Source of the DNA: Bacteroidetes bacterium 4572_112
GTDB lineage: Bacteria > Bacteroidota > Bacteroidia > Bacteroidales > UBA1556
Length of the DNA stretch: 21,201 nucleotides
NCBI GenBank assembly: GCA_002254285.1
Contig: NIUZ01000070.1
Span: 1 to 21,201, forward strand
Direction of reading: 5' to 3'
Shown here piece after piece: positions 1-8,512 of this stretch. Under the pieces are notes generated by a model. It made no database searches and was not told the DNA's origin. It was given only the letters and a program-made list of their open reading frames with translations. Both the position numbers and the translations under genes were made by a program. The number at the start of each line of letters is the position of its first letter. Within the stretch, counting starts at the first letter, position 1.

Positions 1-2874
1 CATATATATATATTTATTAGTTTTTTGCTAATAAATACACCTAAAGTATTTTCACAAACCGATAGTATTATCAACGACAGCATCATTAGTGACACTATAA
101 CTATTGATAGCTCACAAATATATACTGCACTAAACCAAATGCAGTGGGTAGACTCGGTATTCAACTCATTATCAGAAGATGAGCGCATTGCACAGATGAT
201 AATGATACGTGCTCATTCTAATAAAACCAAAGCATACCACGAGAAAGTTGCAAATGTAATTCGAAATCAGAAAGTTGGTGGACTATGCTTTTTTCAGGGT
301 GGGCCTGGGCGACAAATAAACCTCATAAATTATTATCAAGATATCAGCAAAACCCCATTAATGATTGCAATTGATGGCGAATGGGGTGTTAGTATGCGTT
401 TAGATTCTGCAATTAGATTTCCTCGTCAGATGACTTTAGGAGCAATACAGAACGACAGCCTAATATATCAAATGGGTGAAGAGGTGGCAATACAATGCAA
501 AGCTGTGGGTGTGGATATGAATTTTGCACCTGTGGCCGATGTAAATAATAATCCACTGAACCCTGTTATCAATAGCAGGTCGTTTGGTGAGAATCCTCTT
601 TTGGTGGCTCAAAAATCGACCATGTATATGAAAGGAATGCAAAGCAAGCACTTATTGACCTGTGCAAAGCATTTCCCTGGGCATGGCGACACCGATAGCG
701 ATTCGCATAAGACCTTACCAACAGTGCATGCCGATAGTGCAAGCTTGGATTCCATTCACCTAATGCCATTCCGCATGCTTTTTGACGAGAGCATTGCTTC
801 GGTAATGATTGCTCATTTGGCAATTCCGGCATTGGATAGCACTAAGGAACTGGCAACTACCCTTTCGCCTCTTGTGGTGGATAGTCTGCTGCGTAAAAGA
901 TTGCATTTTAAAGGTTTGGCAATTACAGATGCTTTGGAAATGAAAGGTGTTGCTAACTATTTCAAACCTGGAGAGCTTGAAGTTATGGCTTTAGAGGCTG
1001 GTAACGACATTCTGCTAATGCCCCACGATGCGCAAATAAGCATTGACTCAATTAAGGCAGCAATGCATACTGGCAGATTAGATTCTACAGAAATTTACTC
1101 TAGAATAAGACTTATTCTCAGCTATAAATACACTGCAGGCTTGGCTCATAAAAAAAATCTTGATGAGAAATCTGCTTTACAAATTCTTAATTCAGAAAAA
1201 TCAAATACTCTTGTAAAAGAGCTTTATAGAAGTTCGGTTACATTAATAAAAAATGTGGATAGCATATTGCCGCTAACAATACACCAAAGCAAAACATTGG
1301 CTGTGGTATCAATTGGTGAGCCTAGCAATAATGCATATTCAAAAACAATTAAGAAATATCGTAGTGCAAGCCTATTCTCGCTTAAGAAAAATGCTACTAA
1401 TGCCGAAGTAAATGCTCTAATTAAAAAGCTCAAAAACTTTGATAATGTGATAATTGGAGTTTTCAAAACCAGCAATTCATCACGTAAGCATTATGGCATA
1501 TACCCTTCTACATACAAATTGGCAAGCTTGGTTTCCAAAGAAACAAATTTGATATTAGATATGCATGCCAACCCATATGCTGCAAATAAGTTTATTGATT
1601 CTACCGAGGCAAAAGCTATTCTGATTACCTATCAAGATAATGATTTGGCAATGGAAGCTGCTGCTGAAGCTATTTTTGGAGGAAGTAAAATCAACGGAAA
1701 GCTGCCTGTGAGTATTGATAGCACATACACTCAAGGCCATGGCTTAGAAACTAAAAAAAAAAGTGTGTTTTATAATAAATCTTTTGGAAATTACACCTAC
1801 GAAGAAAAAACTGCCGTTAGTGATTCTAGCATTTACGATTTGGCAAGTATAACCAAAGTGATGGCTACTACCATGGCAATAATGCAGTTGAGTGATAAAA
1901 AATTGATTGATATTGACCAAACTCTAGATTACTATTTTCCAGAATTAGATAGCAGTAATAAAGGCGATATTCTTATTCGTGATATAATGGCACATCAAGC
2001 TCAGCTAACTCCTTGGATACCTTTTTACCTCCACGCATTGAAAGATGGTAAGCTTAATGACTCTCTATTTCGCAAACATGCCGAAGATGGTTATAGTACA
2101 AGAGTTTCTGACAGCATTTATATTCTTGATACTTACCGCGATAGTATAATGCTAGAAATAAAAGACTCTAAACTTCGCCGTAGAAAAAAGTATAAATATT
2201 CGGATTTAGGGATGTACTATTTACGACGAATTATAGAGCAACAAAGCAGCGAAAATGTTGATGAATATATCGCTAAAAACATATATGAGCCTTTGGGATT
2301 ACAAAATATCGGCTATCTGCCATTAAAGAAATTTCCCAAGCAGCAAATTGTACCAACTGAAGAGGATCATTACTTTAGAAACACAAAAATTCAGGGCTAT
2401 GTTCATGATCAAGCAGCGGCAATGATGGGTGGCGTGGAAGGACATGCTGGACTTTTCGCCAATAGCTTGGACTTGGCTATATTATCACAAATGCTAGTTC
2501 AAGGGGGCGTATATGGCTCTGATACAATTATTAATCCCGAGATACTTAAAGATTTTACTCGCCAGCAATTTCCACTAAACAACAATAGAAGAGGCTGTGG
2601 ATTTGACAAACCATTACCAAATCATGAAAGCGGTGGCCCTACGTGTAATTTAGTATCTTCGCAAAGTTTTGGTCATAGTGGGTTTACTGGAACATATTTT
2701 TGGGTAGATCCTGAGTATCAAATTGTTTATATATTTCTATCAAATAGAACTTATCCTGATTCGGAAAATTTTAAGCTTATAAAGATGAATATCAGGACTA
2801 ATATTCAAGAGGAAATTTATAAATTATTCTTAAGTGATGAGAAAATTAAAGAAAATCAAAAAGAAGTTATATGA
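1..2874 (+). CDS. Exported GH3 beta-N-acetylhexosaminidase fused to a beta-lactamase-fold serine hydrolase (5' partial)
   Basis: The reading frame is open to the left edge; the first usable start inside is TTG at 25. The in-frame residues before and after it (IYIFISFLLINTPKVFSQ) look like the end of a signal peptide, so the true start lies upstream of the window and the protein is probably exported. Numbering from the TTG, residues ~40-380 are a GH3 domain with the NagZ-type KHFPGHGD motif (K215-H216) and the nucleophile region ITDALEM (D302). Residues ~590-930 are a class C beta-lactamase/PBP-like domain with SITK (S608, K611), YSD (725-727) and HSG (884-886). NagZ-type GH3 enzymes release GlcNAc from muropeptides, and such fusions occur in Bacteroidota. 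I infer a role in cell-wall turnover; the activity of the serine-hydrolase half is unknown. The stop overlaps the next gene as ATGA. Confidence 0.9.
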   Translation, partial: HIYIFISFLLINTPKVFSQTDSIINDSIISDTITIDSSQIYTALNQMQWVDSVFNSLSEDERIAQMIMIRAHSNKTKAYHEKVANVIRNQKVGGLCFFQGGPGRQINLINYYQDISKTPLMIAIDGEWGVSMRLDSAIRFPRQMTLGAIQNDSLIYQMGEEVAIQCKAVGVDMNFAPVADVNNNPLNPVINSRSFGENPLLVAQKSTMYMKGMQSKHLLTCAKHFPGHGDTDSDSHKTLPTVHADSASLDSIHLMPFRMLFDESIASVMIAHLAIPALDSTKELATTLSPLVVDSLLRKRLHFKGLAITDALEMKGVANYFKPGELEVMALEAGNDILLMPHDAQISIDSIKAAMHTGRLDSTEIYSRIRLILSYKYTAGLAHKKNLDEKSALQILNSEKSNTLVKELYRSSVTLIKNVDSILPLTIHQSKTLAVVSIGEPSNNAYSKTIKKYRSASLFSLKKNATNAEVNALIKKLKNFDNVIIGVFKTSNSSRKHYGIYPSTYKLASLVSKETNLILDMHANPYAANKFIDSTEAKAILITYQDNDLAMEAAAEAIFGGSKINGKLPVSIDSTYTQGHGLETKKKSVFYNKSFGNYTYEEKTAVSDSSIYDLASITKVMATTMAIMQLSDKKLIDIDQTLDYYFPELDSSNKGDILIRDIMAHQAQLTPWIPFYLHALKDGKLNDSLFRKHAEDGYSTRVSDSIYILDTYRDSIMLEIKDSKLRRRKKYKYSDLGMYYLRRIIEQQSSENVDEYIAKNIYEPLGLQNIGYLPLKKFPKQQIVPTEEDHYFRNTKIQGYVHDQAAAMMGGVEGHAGLFANSLDLAILSQMLVQGGVYGSDTIINPEILKDFTRQQFPLNNNRRGCGFDKPLPNHESGGPTCNLVSSQSFGHSGFTGTYFWVDPEYQIVYIFLSNRTYPDSENFKLIKMNIRTNIQEEIYKLFLSDEKIKENQKEVI

Positions 2875-3596
2875 CAGATTATTCAAGAGACGAAAATAAA
2901 GTAAACGAATTGAAACGAGCTTTTGAGCAAAAGTCTTGGCAAGAAACCAAGGCCAACGATTCGTGGTCGGTATTCAAAACCATGTCGGAGTTGGTAGAAG
3001 GATACGAAACTTTGGGAAAAATAGGCCCTTGTGTTTCTATATTTGGCTCAGCACGTACCAAGCTAAATAGTAAGTACTACCTAATGGCAGAGGACATTGC
3101 TCACAGAATAACCAAACTTGGCTTTGGCGTTATTACTGGCGGTGGTCCTGGCATAATGGAGGCAGGAAATAAAGGCGCCCATTACAGTGGTGGAATTTCT
3201 GTGGGACTTAATATTGATTTACCTTTCGAACAACACGAAAACCCATTTATTGATAGAGATAAATTCTTAAATTTCAATTATTTTTACGTACGTAAGGTAA
3301 TGTTTATGAAATACTCACAGGGCTATATTGTTATGCCTGGTGGCTTTGGAACTCTTGACGAAATGTTTGAGGCAATTACCCTTATACAGACTCACAAAAT
3401 GATTAAATTCCCTATTGTGCTTGTAAGCAAAGATTATTGGGGCGGATTAATCGATTGGATAAGAAATACAATGCTTGTTGAAGGTAATATTTCGGAAAAA
3501 GATATGGATTTATTCCGCTTGGTTGACACAGCAGAAGAAGCTGTGGAAGCAATACAGAAGTACTACGAAAAGTACGATTTAAAACCAAATTTCTAA
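2871..3596 (+). CDS. LOG-family (TIGR00730-type) nucleotide 5'-monophosphate phosphoribohydrolase
   Basis: A 241-residue Rossmann-like protein with both family signatures: GGGPGIMEAGN (residues 90-100) and PGGFGTLDE (156-164). R141-K142 lie in the conserved stretch between them. LOG proteins, long mislabelled lysine decarboxylases, hydrolyse nucleoside monophosphates (cytokinin ribotides in plants and some bacteria) to a free base plus ribose 5-phosphate. The substrate here cannot be read from sequence. There is no signal peptide, so it should be cytoplasmic. The ATG overlaps the upstream stop by four bases (ATGA) and its own stop shares a base with the next ATG, so translational coupling is likely. 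Sharing a cluster with purB fits nucleotide metabolism, but that link is inference. Confidence 0.9.
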   Translation: MTDYSRDENKVNELKRAFEQKSWQETKANDSWSVFKTMSELVEGYETLGKIGPCVSIFGSARTKLNSKYYLMAEDIAHRITKLGFGVITGGGPGIMEAGNKGAHYSGGISVGLNIDLPFEQHENPFIDRDKFLNFNYFYVRKVMFMKYSQGYIVMPGGFGTLDEMFEAITLIQTHKMIKFPIVLVSKDYWGGLIDWIRNTMLVEGNISEKDMDLFRLVDTAEEAVEAIQKYYEKYDLKPNF

Positions 3597-4030
3597 TGCG
3601 TAAAAAGATTTGCAATATAGACCTTGAGCTAGTACCTATCGAAGACGATGGTTTTCATATGATGGTGAATGGCAAAATTAATGGCACAAATATTCGTTTG
3701 CTCATTGATACAGGAGCTAGTAAAAGTGTTTTTGATAAAAACAGAATCTCTGCAATCCTTGGTAACTCTGATTTCGAAAGCATGGAGCAATTGAGCACAG
3801 GCTTAGGCACCAATACTATGCAAAGCGAAATGGTAGATCTTAAATCTTTTTCGATAGGAAATATTGAAATTAAGGAATCTCCTGTTGTAATTTTGGATCT
3901 TTCGCATGTGAATGAATCCTATGAAATGATTGGTGACAGAGGTATTGATGGAGTATTAGGAAGCGATTTCCTACAATATCATAATGCTGTGATATACTAT
4001 AAGAAACCTCGACTTAAGCTTTACTACTAA
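3596..4030 (+). CDS. Small retropepsin-like (clan AA) aspartic protease
   Basis: A 144-residue single-domain protein. The catalytic motif LLIDTGASKSVF has D38-T39-G40, and a second clan AA element, GIDGVLGSDFL (116-126), supplies the hydrophobic-hydrophobic-Gly turn. Having only one catalytic Asp implies a homodimer, as in retropepsins. No signal peptide or membrane segment is visible, so it is probably cytoplasmic. Similar stand-alone proteases are frequent in Bacteroidota; substrates are generally unknown. The start overlaps the upstream stop (TAATG). purB follows after 29 bases, so all four genes may share one transcript. Confidence 0.85.
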   Translation: MRKKICNIDLELVPIEDDGFHMMVNGKINGTNIRLLIDTGASKSVFDKNRISAILGNSDFESMEQLSTGLGTNTMQSEMVDLKSFSIGNIEIKESPVVILDLSHVNESYEMIGDRGIDGVLGSDFLQYHNAVIYYKKPRLKLYY

Positions 4031-4059
4031 ACAAAATTGAAAACAATAAATATAACATA

Positions 4060-5412
4060 ATGGAATTAAATAATTTATCAGCAATATCGCCTATTGATGG
4101 GCGATATGGAAGCAAAACAGAAAATTTAAGAGAATATTTCTCTGAATCGGCATTAATAAAATACCGTATTTTGGTAGAGGTGGAATACTTTATCGCTCTT
4201 TGCGAAATTCCATTACCACAGTTGGTTAATTTTGACAAAAAGCATTATGCTGCATTACGAAATCTATATCTGAATTTCAAGATGGAAGATGCACAACGTG
4301 TTAAGGACATTGAAAGTGTTACAAATCACGATGTAAAAGCTATCGAATATTTAATAAAAGAAGAATTTGATAAATTAGGGCTTCAAGAGTTCAAGGAGTT
4401 TATCCATTTTGGGCTTACATCGCAGGATATAAATAATACTGCATTCCCAAAAATGATTAAGGATGCTTACACTAATCAAATTAAGCCTGAAATTGAGTCA
4501 GTAATTAAGAAGCTTAATGATTTAGCTATTGAGTGGAAAGATATTCCTATGCTTGCTCGTACTCACGGTCAGCCTGCATCCCCTACTAAACTAGGTAAGG
4601 AAATATATGTATTTGTGGAGCGATTGAATAATCAGTTGAACACATTGAACGAGATTCCATTTGGAGCTAAATTTGGTGGTGCAACAGGAAATTTCAACGC
4701 TCATCATGTAGCTTTTCCAAAGCATAACTGGATAGAGTTTGGAAACGAATTTGTAAATAATAAATTGGATCTCCACCGTTACCAAGTAACAACACAAATT
4801 GAGCATTACGATTATTTTGCGGCTTTCTGCGATAATCTAAAACGTATCAATACAATCATTATTGATTTAAACCGCGATATGTGGGCTTATATTTCTATGG
4901 GATATTTCTCACAAAAGATTAAGAAAGGCGAAGTCGGATCATCAGCAATGCCACATAAGGTAAATCCTATTGATTTTGAAAACTCAGAAGGAAATATGGG
5001 CATCTCTAATGCAATATTCGATCACCTATCAATGAAATTACCAATAAGCCGCATGCAGCGCGACCTTACAGACTCTACTGTTAGTAGAAATATGGGAGTT
5101 CCATTTGCTCATATGACTATTGGAATGCAGAGCTTACTAAAAGGACTTAATAAGGTAATTGTTCGCCCTGATGTATTTGATAAAGATTTGGAAGATAACT
5201 GGGCTGTAGCAGCTGAGGCAATTCAAACAATACTACGCCGCGAGGCATACCCTAATCCATACGAAGCGCTAAAAGCACTTACTCGTACCAATGAAAAAAT
5301 TACTGGCAAGTCTATTGCCGCTTTCATTGAAGAATTAGAGGTAAACGAAGATATAAAGAAAGAGCTTAGAGCAATCACTCCACAAAATTATGTTGGAATG
5401 GATATGTTCTAA
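4060..5412 (+). CDS. purB: Adenylosuccinate lyase
   Basis: This 450-residue protein catalyses two fumarate-releasing steps: SAICAR to AICAR, and adenylosuccinate to AMP in purine synthesis. It begins with the PurB-like ISPIDGRYGSKT. It carries TNHDVKAIEY (88-97), ARTHGQPASPT with the catalytic-acid histidine H169, and the fumarase/aspartase-superfamily signature GSSAMPHKVNP (293-303) with the catalytic serine S295. The length and colinear motifs match the E. coli-type enzyme, and nothing appears missing. The ATG follows an AT-rich 29-base gap without a Shine-Dalgarno sequence. A strong hairpin terminator lies 25 bases after the stop. Confidence 0.97.
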   Translation: MELNNLSAISPIDGRYGSKTENLREYFSESALIKYRILVEVEYFIALCEIPLPQLVNFDKKHYAALRNLYLNFKMEDAQRVKDIESVTNHDVKAIEYLIKEEFDKLGLQEFKEFIHFGLTSQDINNTAFPKMIKDAYTNQIKPEIESVIKKLNDLAIEWKDIPMLARTHGQPASPTKLGKEIYVFVERLNNQLNTLNEIPFGAKFGGATGNFNAHHVAFPKHNWIEFGNEFVNNKLDLHRYQVTTQIEHYDYFAAFCDNLKRINTIIIDLNRDMWAYISMGYFSQKIKKGEVGSSAMPHKVNPIDFENSEGNMGISNAIFDHLSMKLPISRMQRDLTDSTVSRNMGVPFAHMTIGMQSLLKGLNKVIVRPDVFDKDLEDNWAVAAEAIQTILRREAYPNPYEALKALTRTNEKITGKSIAAFIEELEVNEDIKKELRAITPQNYVGMDMF

Positions 5413-5436
5413 TAAAAATACAAATATCAATATCTG

Positions 5437-5467
5437 AAAAGCAGTCATTATTAATGGCTGCTTTTTT
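5437..5467 (+). terminator. Rho-independent terminator after purB
   Basis: AAAAGCAGTCATT (5437-5449) pairs with AATGGCTGCTTTT (5453-5465) in a 13-bp stem with one G-T pair and a 3-base loop (ATT). The transcript continues into U residues. It ends the four-gene cluster. Confidence 0.85.
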
Positions 5468-5527
5468 TATTTTATCGTAGATTTCTTTTGAGTAATAATT
5501 ATATTTCACCATTAATATTGCTTATAC

Positions 5528-5687
5528 ATCCATAAAATTAGCGCTAATTTTACTGTTTAACCAACAAATTTAACGTTAATTCTGCTGTTTCATCCACATT
5601 ATTAGCGTTAATTTTGCAGTTATACCCACATTATTAACGTTAATTTTGCTGTTTCACCAACATATTTAGCGTTAATTATGCTGTTTT
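5528..5687. repeat. Five tandem 32-bp repeats with a palindromic TTARCGYTAA core
   Basis: Five contiguous units of exactly 32 bp start at 5528, 5560, 5592, 5624 and 5656. Each has the pattern AYCMA-C/T, an A/T stretch, a 10-base core and a tail close to TTTTGCTGTTTC. The cores are TTAGCGCTAA (5538), TTAACGTTAA (5570), TTAGCGTTAA (5602), TTAACGTTAA (5634) and TTAGCGTTAA (5666), so the fourth core base alternates G/A along the array. A 32-bp period is about three helical turns, which puts every core on one DNA face. The array ends 13 bases before a TAnnTTTG box and 46 bases before the ATPase start. Because 32 is not a multiple of three, it is not a repeated peptide. It resembles an operator or iteron array; the binding protein is unknown. 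Confidence 0.9.
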
Positions 5688-5700
5688 AAATTATTTTAAT

Positions 5701-5708
5701 TATATTTG
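5701..5708 (+). promoter_or_regulatory. Candidate Bacteroidota -7 box for the DUF4143 ATPase
   Basis: TATATTTG matches the Bacteroidota -7 consensus TAnnTTTG and lies 25 bases before the ATG at 5734. No exact TTG sits 19 bases upstream. The place where a -33 element would be is occupied by the end of the last 32-bp repeat, so a protein bound there could directly affect initiation. Confidence 0.5.
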
Positions 5709-5733
5709 CAACTCATTAATAAATCATTTCATC

Positions 5734-6864
5734 ATGATTAACAGAGACATAACTAGTTCAATTAAGAACAGAATTAAAAACAGCAATCGTATTGTAATAA
5801 TATATGGCGCACGTCAATTAGGAAAAACAACTTTGGCCTTAAGTATAATAAAAGATTTAAAGCTAAAAACTTTACATATTAATGCTGATTTGCAAAAGCA
5901 CCATGACATACTATCTTCAAGAGATTTGAAGAAGCTTAAGGACCTTACCGAAGGTTATGATTTGTTATTTATTGATGAAGCACAACGTATCAAAAACTTA
6001 GGAATAAATCTTAAAATACTACATGACGAACTACCTCAGATAAAGGTATTGGTAACAGGCTCTTCTTCATTTGATATTGCTTATCAAATAAGTGATTCGC
6101 TTGCTGGTCGCAAATGGATTCATACAATGTATCCCCTATCCTTGCACGAATTAAATGCTACTATGAATAAATACGAACTACAGGAAAGCATCGACGATTT
6201 TATGACATATGGGCTATATCCAGAAGTATATACTACCAAAACTATAGCTGATAAAATTGAAATGTTGGAAGAAATTGTGAGTTCATACCTCTATAAGGAT
6301 GTTTTAGAACTTTCTCGCATACGCAATTCTGTAAAAATTCATCAATTATTAGAATTGCTGGCTTACCGTATTGGCACACAAATATCAATTAATAAATTAA
6401 GTCAAGAGTTGGAAATGAGTCGCGATGCTGTGATACATTATTTAGACTTATTGGAGAAATCGTTTGTAATATATAAGCTCAAAGGATACAGCAAGAATTT
6501 AAGTAAAGAAGTTAGAAAAAAGGACAAATACTATTTCTATGATTTAGGAATTCGTAATATGCTAATAGAGGATTTCAGGCCTATTGCAAAAAGGCAAGAT
6601 GTAGGAGCCATTTGGGAAAACTTTATTATTATGGAGCGCATAAAATATCAGAATTACCGAGGCGATAGAAGTAAATTTTATTTTTGGCGCGTATATACCG
6701 GTGGCGAAGTAGATTTTGTTGAAGTATTAGGAAAACAGATTAATGGACTAGGAATTAAGTATGGAAGTAAAATACCAAAACCATCAAAAACATGGCTCGA
6801 AACTTATCCTCAGGCAAAATATTCAGTCATAAATAGAGAGAACTTTTTGGATTTTCTATTATAA
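5734..6864 (+). CDS. AAA ATPase with C-terminal DUF4143 domain
   Basis: A 376-residue protein of the widespread AAA_14/DUF4143 family, whose cellular role is not established. Walker A is GARQLGKT (25-32), Walker B is LLFIDEAQ (D81, E82), and VLVTGSSSF (105-113) is the usual sensor-like strand. Residues ~200-260 look like a winged-helix segment (INKLSQELEMSRDAVIHYL). The C-terminal part resembles a PD-(D/E)xK nuclease fold: WENFIIMER, then GGEVDFV (E325, D327) and GLGIKYG (K342). Relatives normally have E-x-K at the last position, but here the glutamate is G340 (GGA), so nuclease activity, if the family has any, may be lost. It stands alone downstream of the 32-bp array and is followed by a histidine kinase 277 bases away. 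Confidence 0.9.
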   Translation: MINRDITSSIKNRIKNSNRIVIIYGARQLGKTTLALSIIKDLKLKTLHINADLQKHHDILSSRDLKKLKDLTEGYDLLFIDEAQRIKNLGINLKILHDELPQIKVLVTGSSSFDIAYQISDSLAGRKWIHTMYPLSLHELNATMNKYELQESIDDFMTYGLYPEVYTTKTIADKIEMLEEIVSSYLYKDVLELSRIRNSVKIHQLLELLAYRIGTQISINKLSQELEMSRDAVIHYLDLLEKSFVIYKLKGYSKNLSKEVRKKDKYYFYDLGIRNMLIEDFRPIAKRQDVGAIWENFIIMERIKYQNYRGDRSKFYFWRVYTGGEVDFVEVLGKQINGLGIKYGSKIPKPSKTWLETYPQAKYSVINRENFLDFLL

Positions 6865-6985
6865 ATTCTGAGTTTAGTTTTAAAAAACACTTCTATCAAT
6901 ATTAGATTACTTTAAACTGTGTATACCTATTAAACAAAGGCAAACCATATTAGAAAAACGATATACCCTAATCTCTTACAACATA

Positions 6986-7007
6986 ATACATGACATATTT
7001 CATGTAT
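6986..7007. promoter_or_regulatory. Perfect 8-bp dyad upstream of the histidine kinase
   Basis: ATACATGA (6986-6993) and TCATGTAT (7000-7007) are perfect inverted repeats separated by CATATT. The dyad is operator-like in size and lies 135 bases before the kinase start. It is not followed by a T-run, so it does not look like a terminator. The rest of the 6865-7141 gap is AT-rich, with no RNA gene, no clear terminator for the ATPase gene and no TAnnTTTG box that I can see. Confidence 0.35.
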
Positions 7008-7141
7008 AATATAGGTAGAATACAAAGTCATACCCTAGAGTATTATGTATACTTTTACCCTCATTAAATAAAACATTGCTCTAAACCTTTAAAAGTACTT
7101 TATACAATCACAATTTAATTTAAAAAATAATATTACTAAAT

Positions 7142-8485
7142 TTGACTTCAATTTCACAAAAGATATCTAATAAAGAAAATGGTATTCTTTCGAGGCTATC
7201 ACTTATCTTTTTAGGTAATATCGATAATCTAAAACTAGCTGAAAAAATATACATTTCAGCTAGTTTTGTAGCCTTTGTATCAACAATACTTGGTTTTATA
7301 TGGAATTACATTATTGGATTATCATTCTACCTAAACTTAATAGTAGGTATTATAATGATTTTGTATGTTATTCTTTATTACCTAGCACGAATCAAGAAAA
7401 AATACTTTCCTACAGTAATGTTTATTGTCAGTCAGTTTGGCTTAGCACTTACATGGATAAGTTCAGCAGGGATAAGCGGATCTGTATTACCTTTCTTTCT
7501 AGTATCAATAGCTCCTTTATTATCAATATCTAAACCCCGTGTACATATTATATATTTACTTATAAATTTATTAAATATTTCAATATTATTGTTTATTGAA
7601 CAATCGAAATACAGCAATATAATTATACAATACCCCGACAAATTTACTGGAGAATTAGATGTTTTATTTTCTTTTATATTAAGTCTTATTCTCACATACG
7701 CATATATTCACATATTAATTTTAGGATATAATAAAGAAAATAGTACTGTCTACAGTCAAAAAGAAGAACTAGAAAGTTTAAATGCAAACAAGGATAAGTT
7801 TTTCTCAATTATTGCACACGATTTGCGAGGACCTTTTACAGGAATAGCTGAGCTTACAAAATTAATGGCCGATGAATCCATGAACTTAAGTAAAGAAGAA
7901 CTTCAGCGTTTATCAAAAAAGGTAAGTCAATCAGCTAATAGCACTTATGGATTATTAGAAAACTTATTGAGTTATGCACTAGTTAATCAAGGCTTAATTA
8001 AGTATGTACCCGAGGATATTTCTTTGAAAATATTTGCCTCTACACATCTTGAAGCTCTTAAAGATTTTGCAGATAATAAATCCATACATACTGAAAACAA
8101 GATTGATAATAGTATAAAGGTAAATGCTGATATATTTATGTTGCAAACAATACTTCGTAACTTAATTATGAATGCAATAAAATTCACGCCTACAGGTGGT
8201 GATATATATATTGATGCTCGCAAAATTGATAATAATTTTGTTGAAGTTATTGTTGGTGATAATGGTATTGGAATGAGCCCTTCAATAATAGAAAACATAT
8301 TTAACATGGGTAAACAAACAAGACGTACCGGTACTGAAAACGAAGCAAGCTCTGGCCTAGGTTTATTATTGGTAAAAGAGTTTGTAAATCAACACAATGG
8401 TAGCATAAGCGTTGAAAGCACTGAAGTAAGAGGAAGTCTATTTAAATTCACTATTAAGCAAGCATATAAACCTATGCTTGCTTAA
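7142..8485 (+). CDS. Orphan membrane sensor histidine kinase
   Basis: A 447-residue protein. About six membrane segments occupy residues 36-195 (roughly 36-54, 58-82, 91-107, 114-130, 134-153 and 172-195), with little room for a large extracytoplasmic sensor. A short coiled linker leads to HisKA with FSIIAHDLRGP (phospho-acceptor H226). The HATPase domain has the N box NLIMNAIKFTPTGG (N344), the G1 box DNGIGM (373-378) and the G2 box SSGLGLLLV (403-411). All catalytic motifs are intact. No response regulator lies nearby. The start is probably TTG at 7142: an in-frame stop lies at 7121 and there is no ATG before residue ~72, which would discard two membrane segments. The last ~15 codons and the stop lie in a perfect inverted repeat, and the tail after FKFTIK looks like an addition to a normal kinase end. 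Confidence 0.9.
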   Translation: MTSISQKISNKENGILSRLSLIFLGNIDNLKLAEKIYISASFVAFVSTILGFIWNYIIGLSFYLNLIVGIIMILYVILYYLARIKKKYFPTVMFIVSQFGLALTWISSAGISGSVLPFFLVSIAPLLSISKPRVHIIYLLINLLNISILLFIEQSKYSNIIIQYPDKFTGELDVLFSFILSLILTYAYIHILILGYNKENSTVYSQKEELESLNANKDKFFSIIAHDLRGPFTGIAELTKLMADESMNLSKEELQRLSKKVSQSANSTYGLLENLLSYALVNQGLIKYVPEDISLKIFASTHLEALKDFADNKSIHTENKIDNSIKVNADIFMLQTILRNLIMNAIKFTPTGGDIYIDARKIDNNFVEVIVGDNGIGMSPSIIENIFNMGKQTRRTGTENEASSGLGLLLVKEFVNQHNGSISVESTEVRGSLFKFTIKQAYKPMLA

Positions 8486-8500
8486 TAGTGAATTTAAATA
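8439..8500. repeat. Perfect 28-bp inverted repeat spanning the kinase stop codon
   Basis: The left arm 8439-8466 and right arm 8473-8500 are exact reverse complements over 28 bases with a 6-base loop (TAAACC). The left arm is coding. The loop and right arm encode the last residues and the TAA at 8483-8485, and the right arm continues 15 bases past it. There is no T-run on either side. It could stop transcription from both convergent genes or stabilise the kinase mRNA 3' end. Perfect identity over 28 bp suggests a recent inverted duplication. Confidence 0.95.
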
Positions 8501-8512
8501 ATATAACTTAAA

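Noticed and set aside
5528..5687. CRISPR array
   Set aside because: The five units are contiguous 32-bp repeats with no unique spacers, and no cas gene is nearby.
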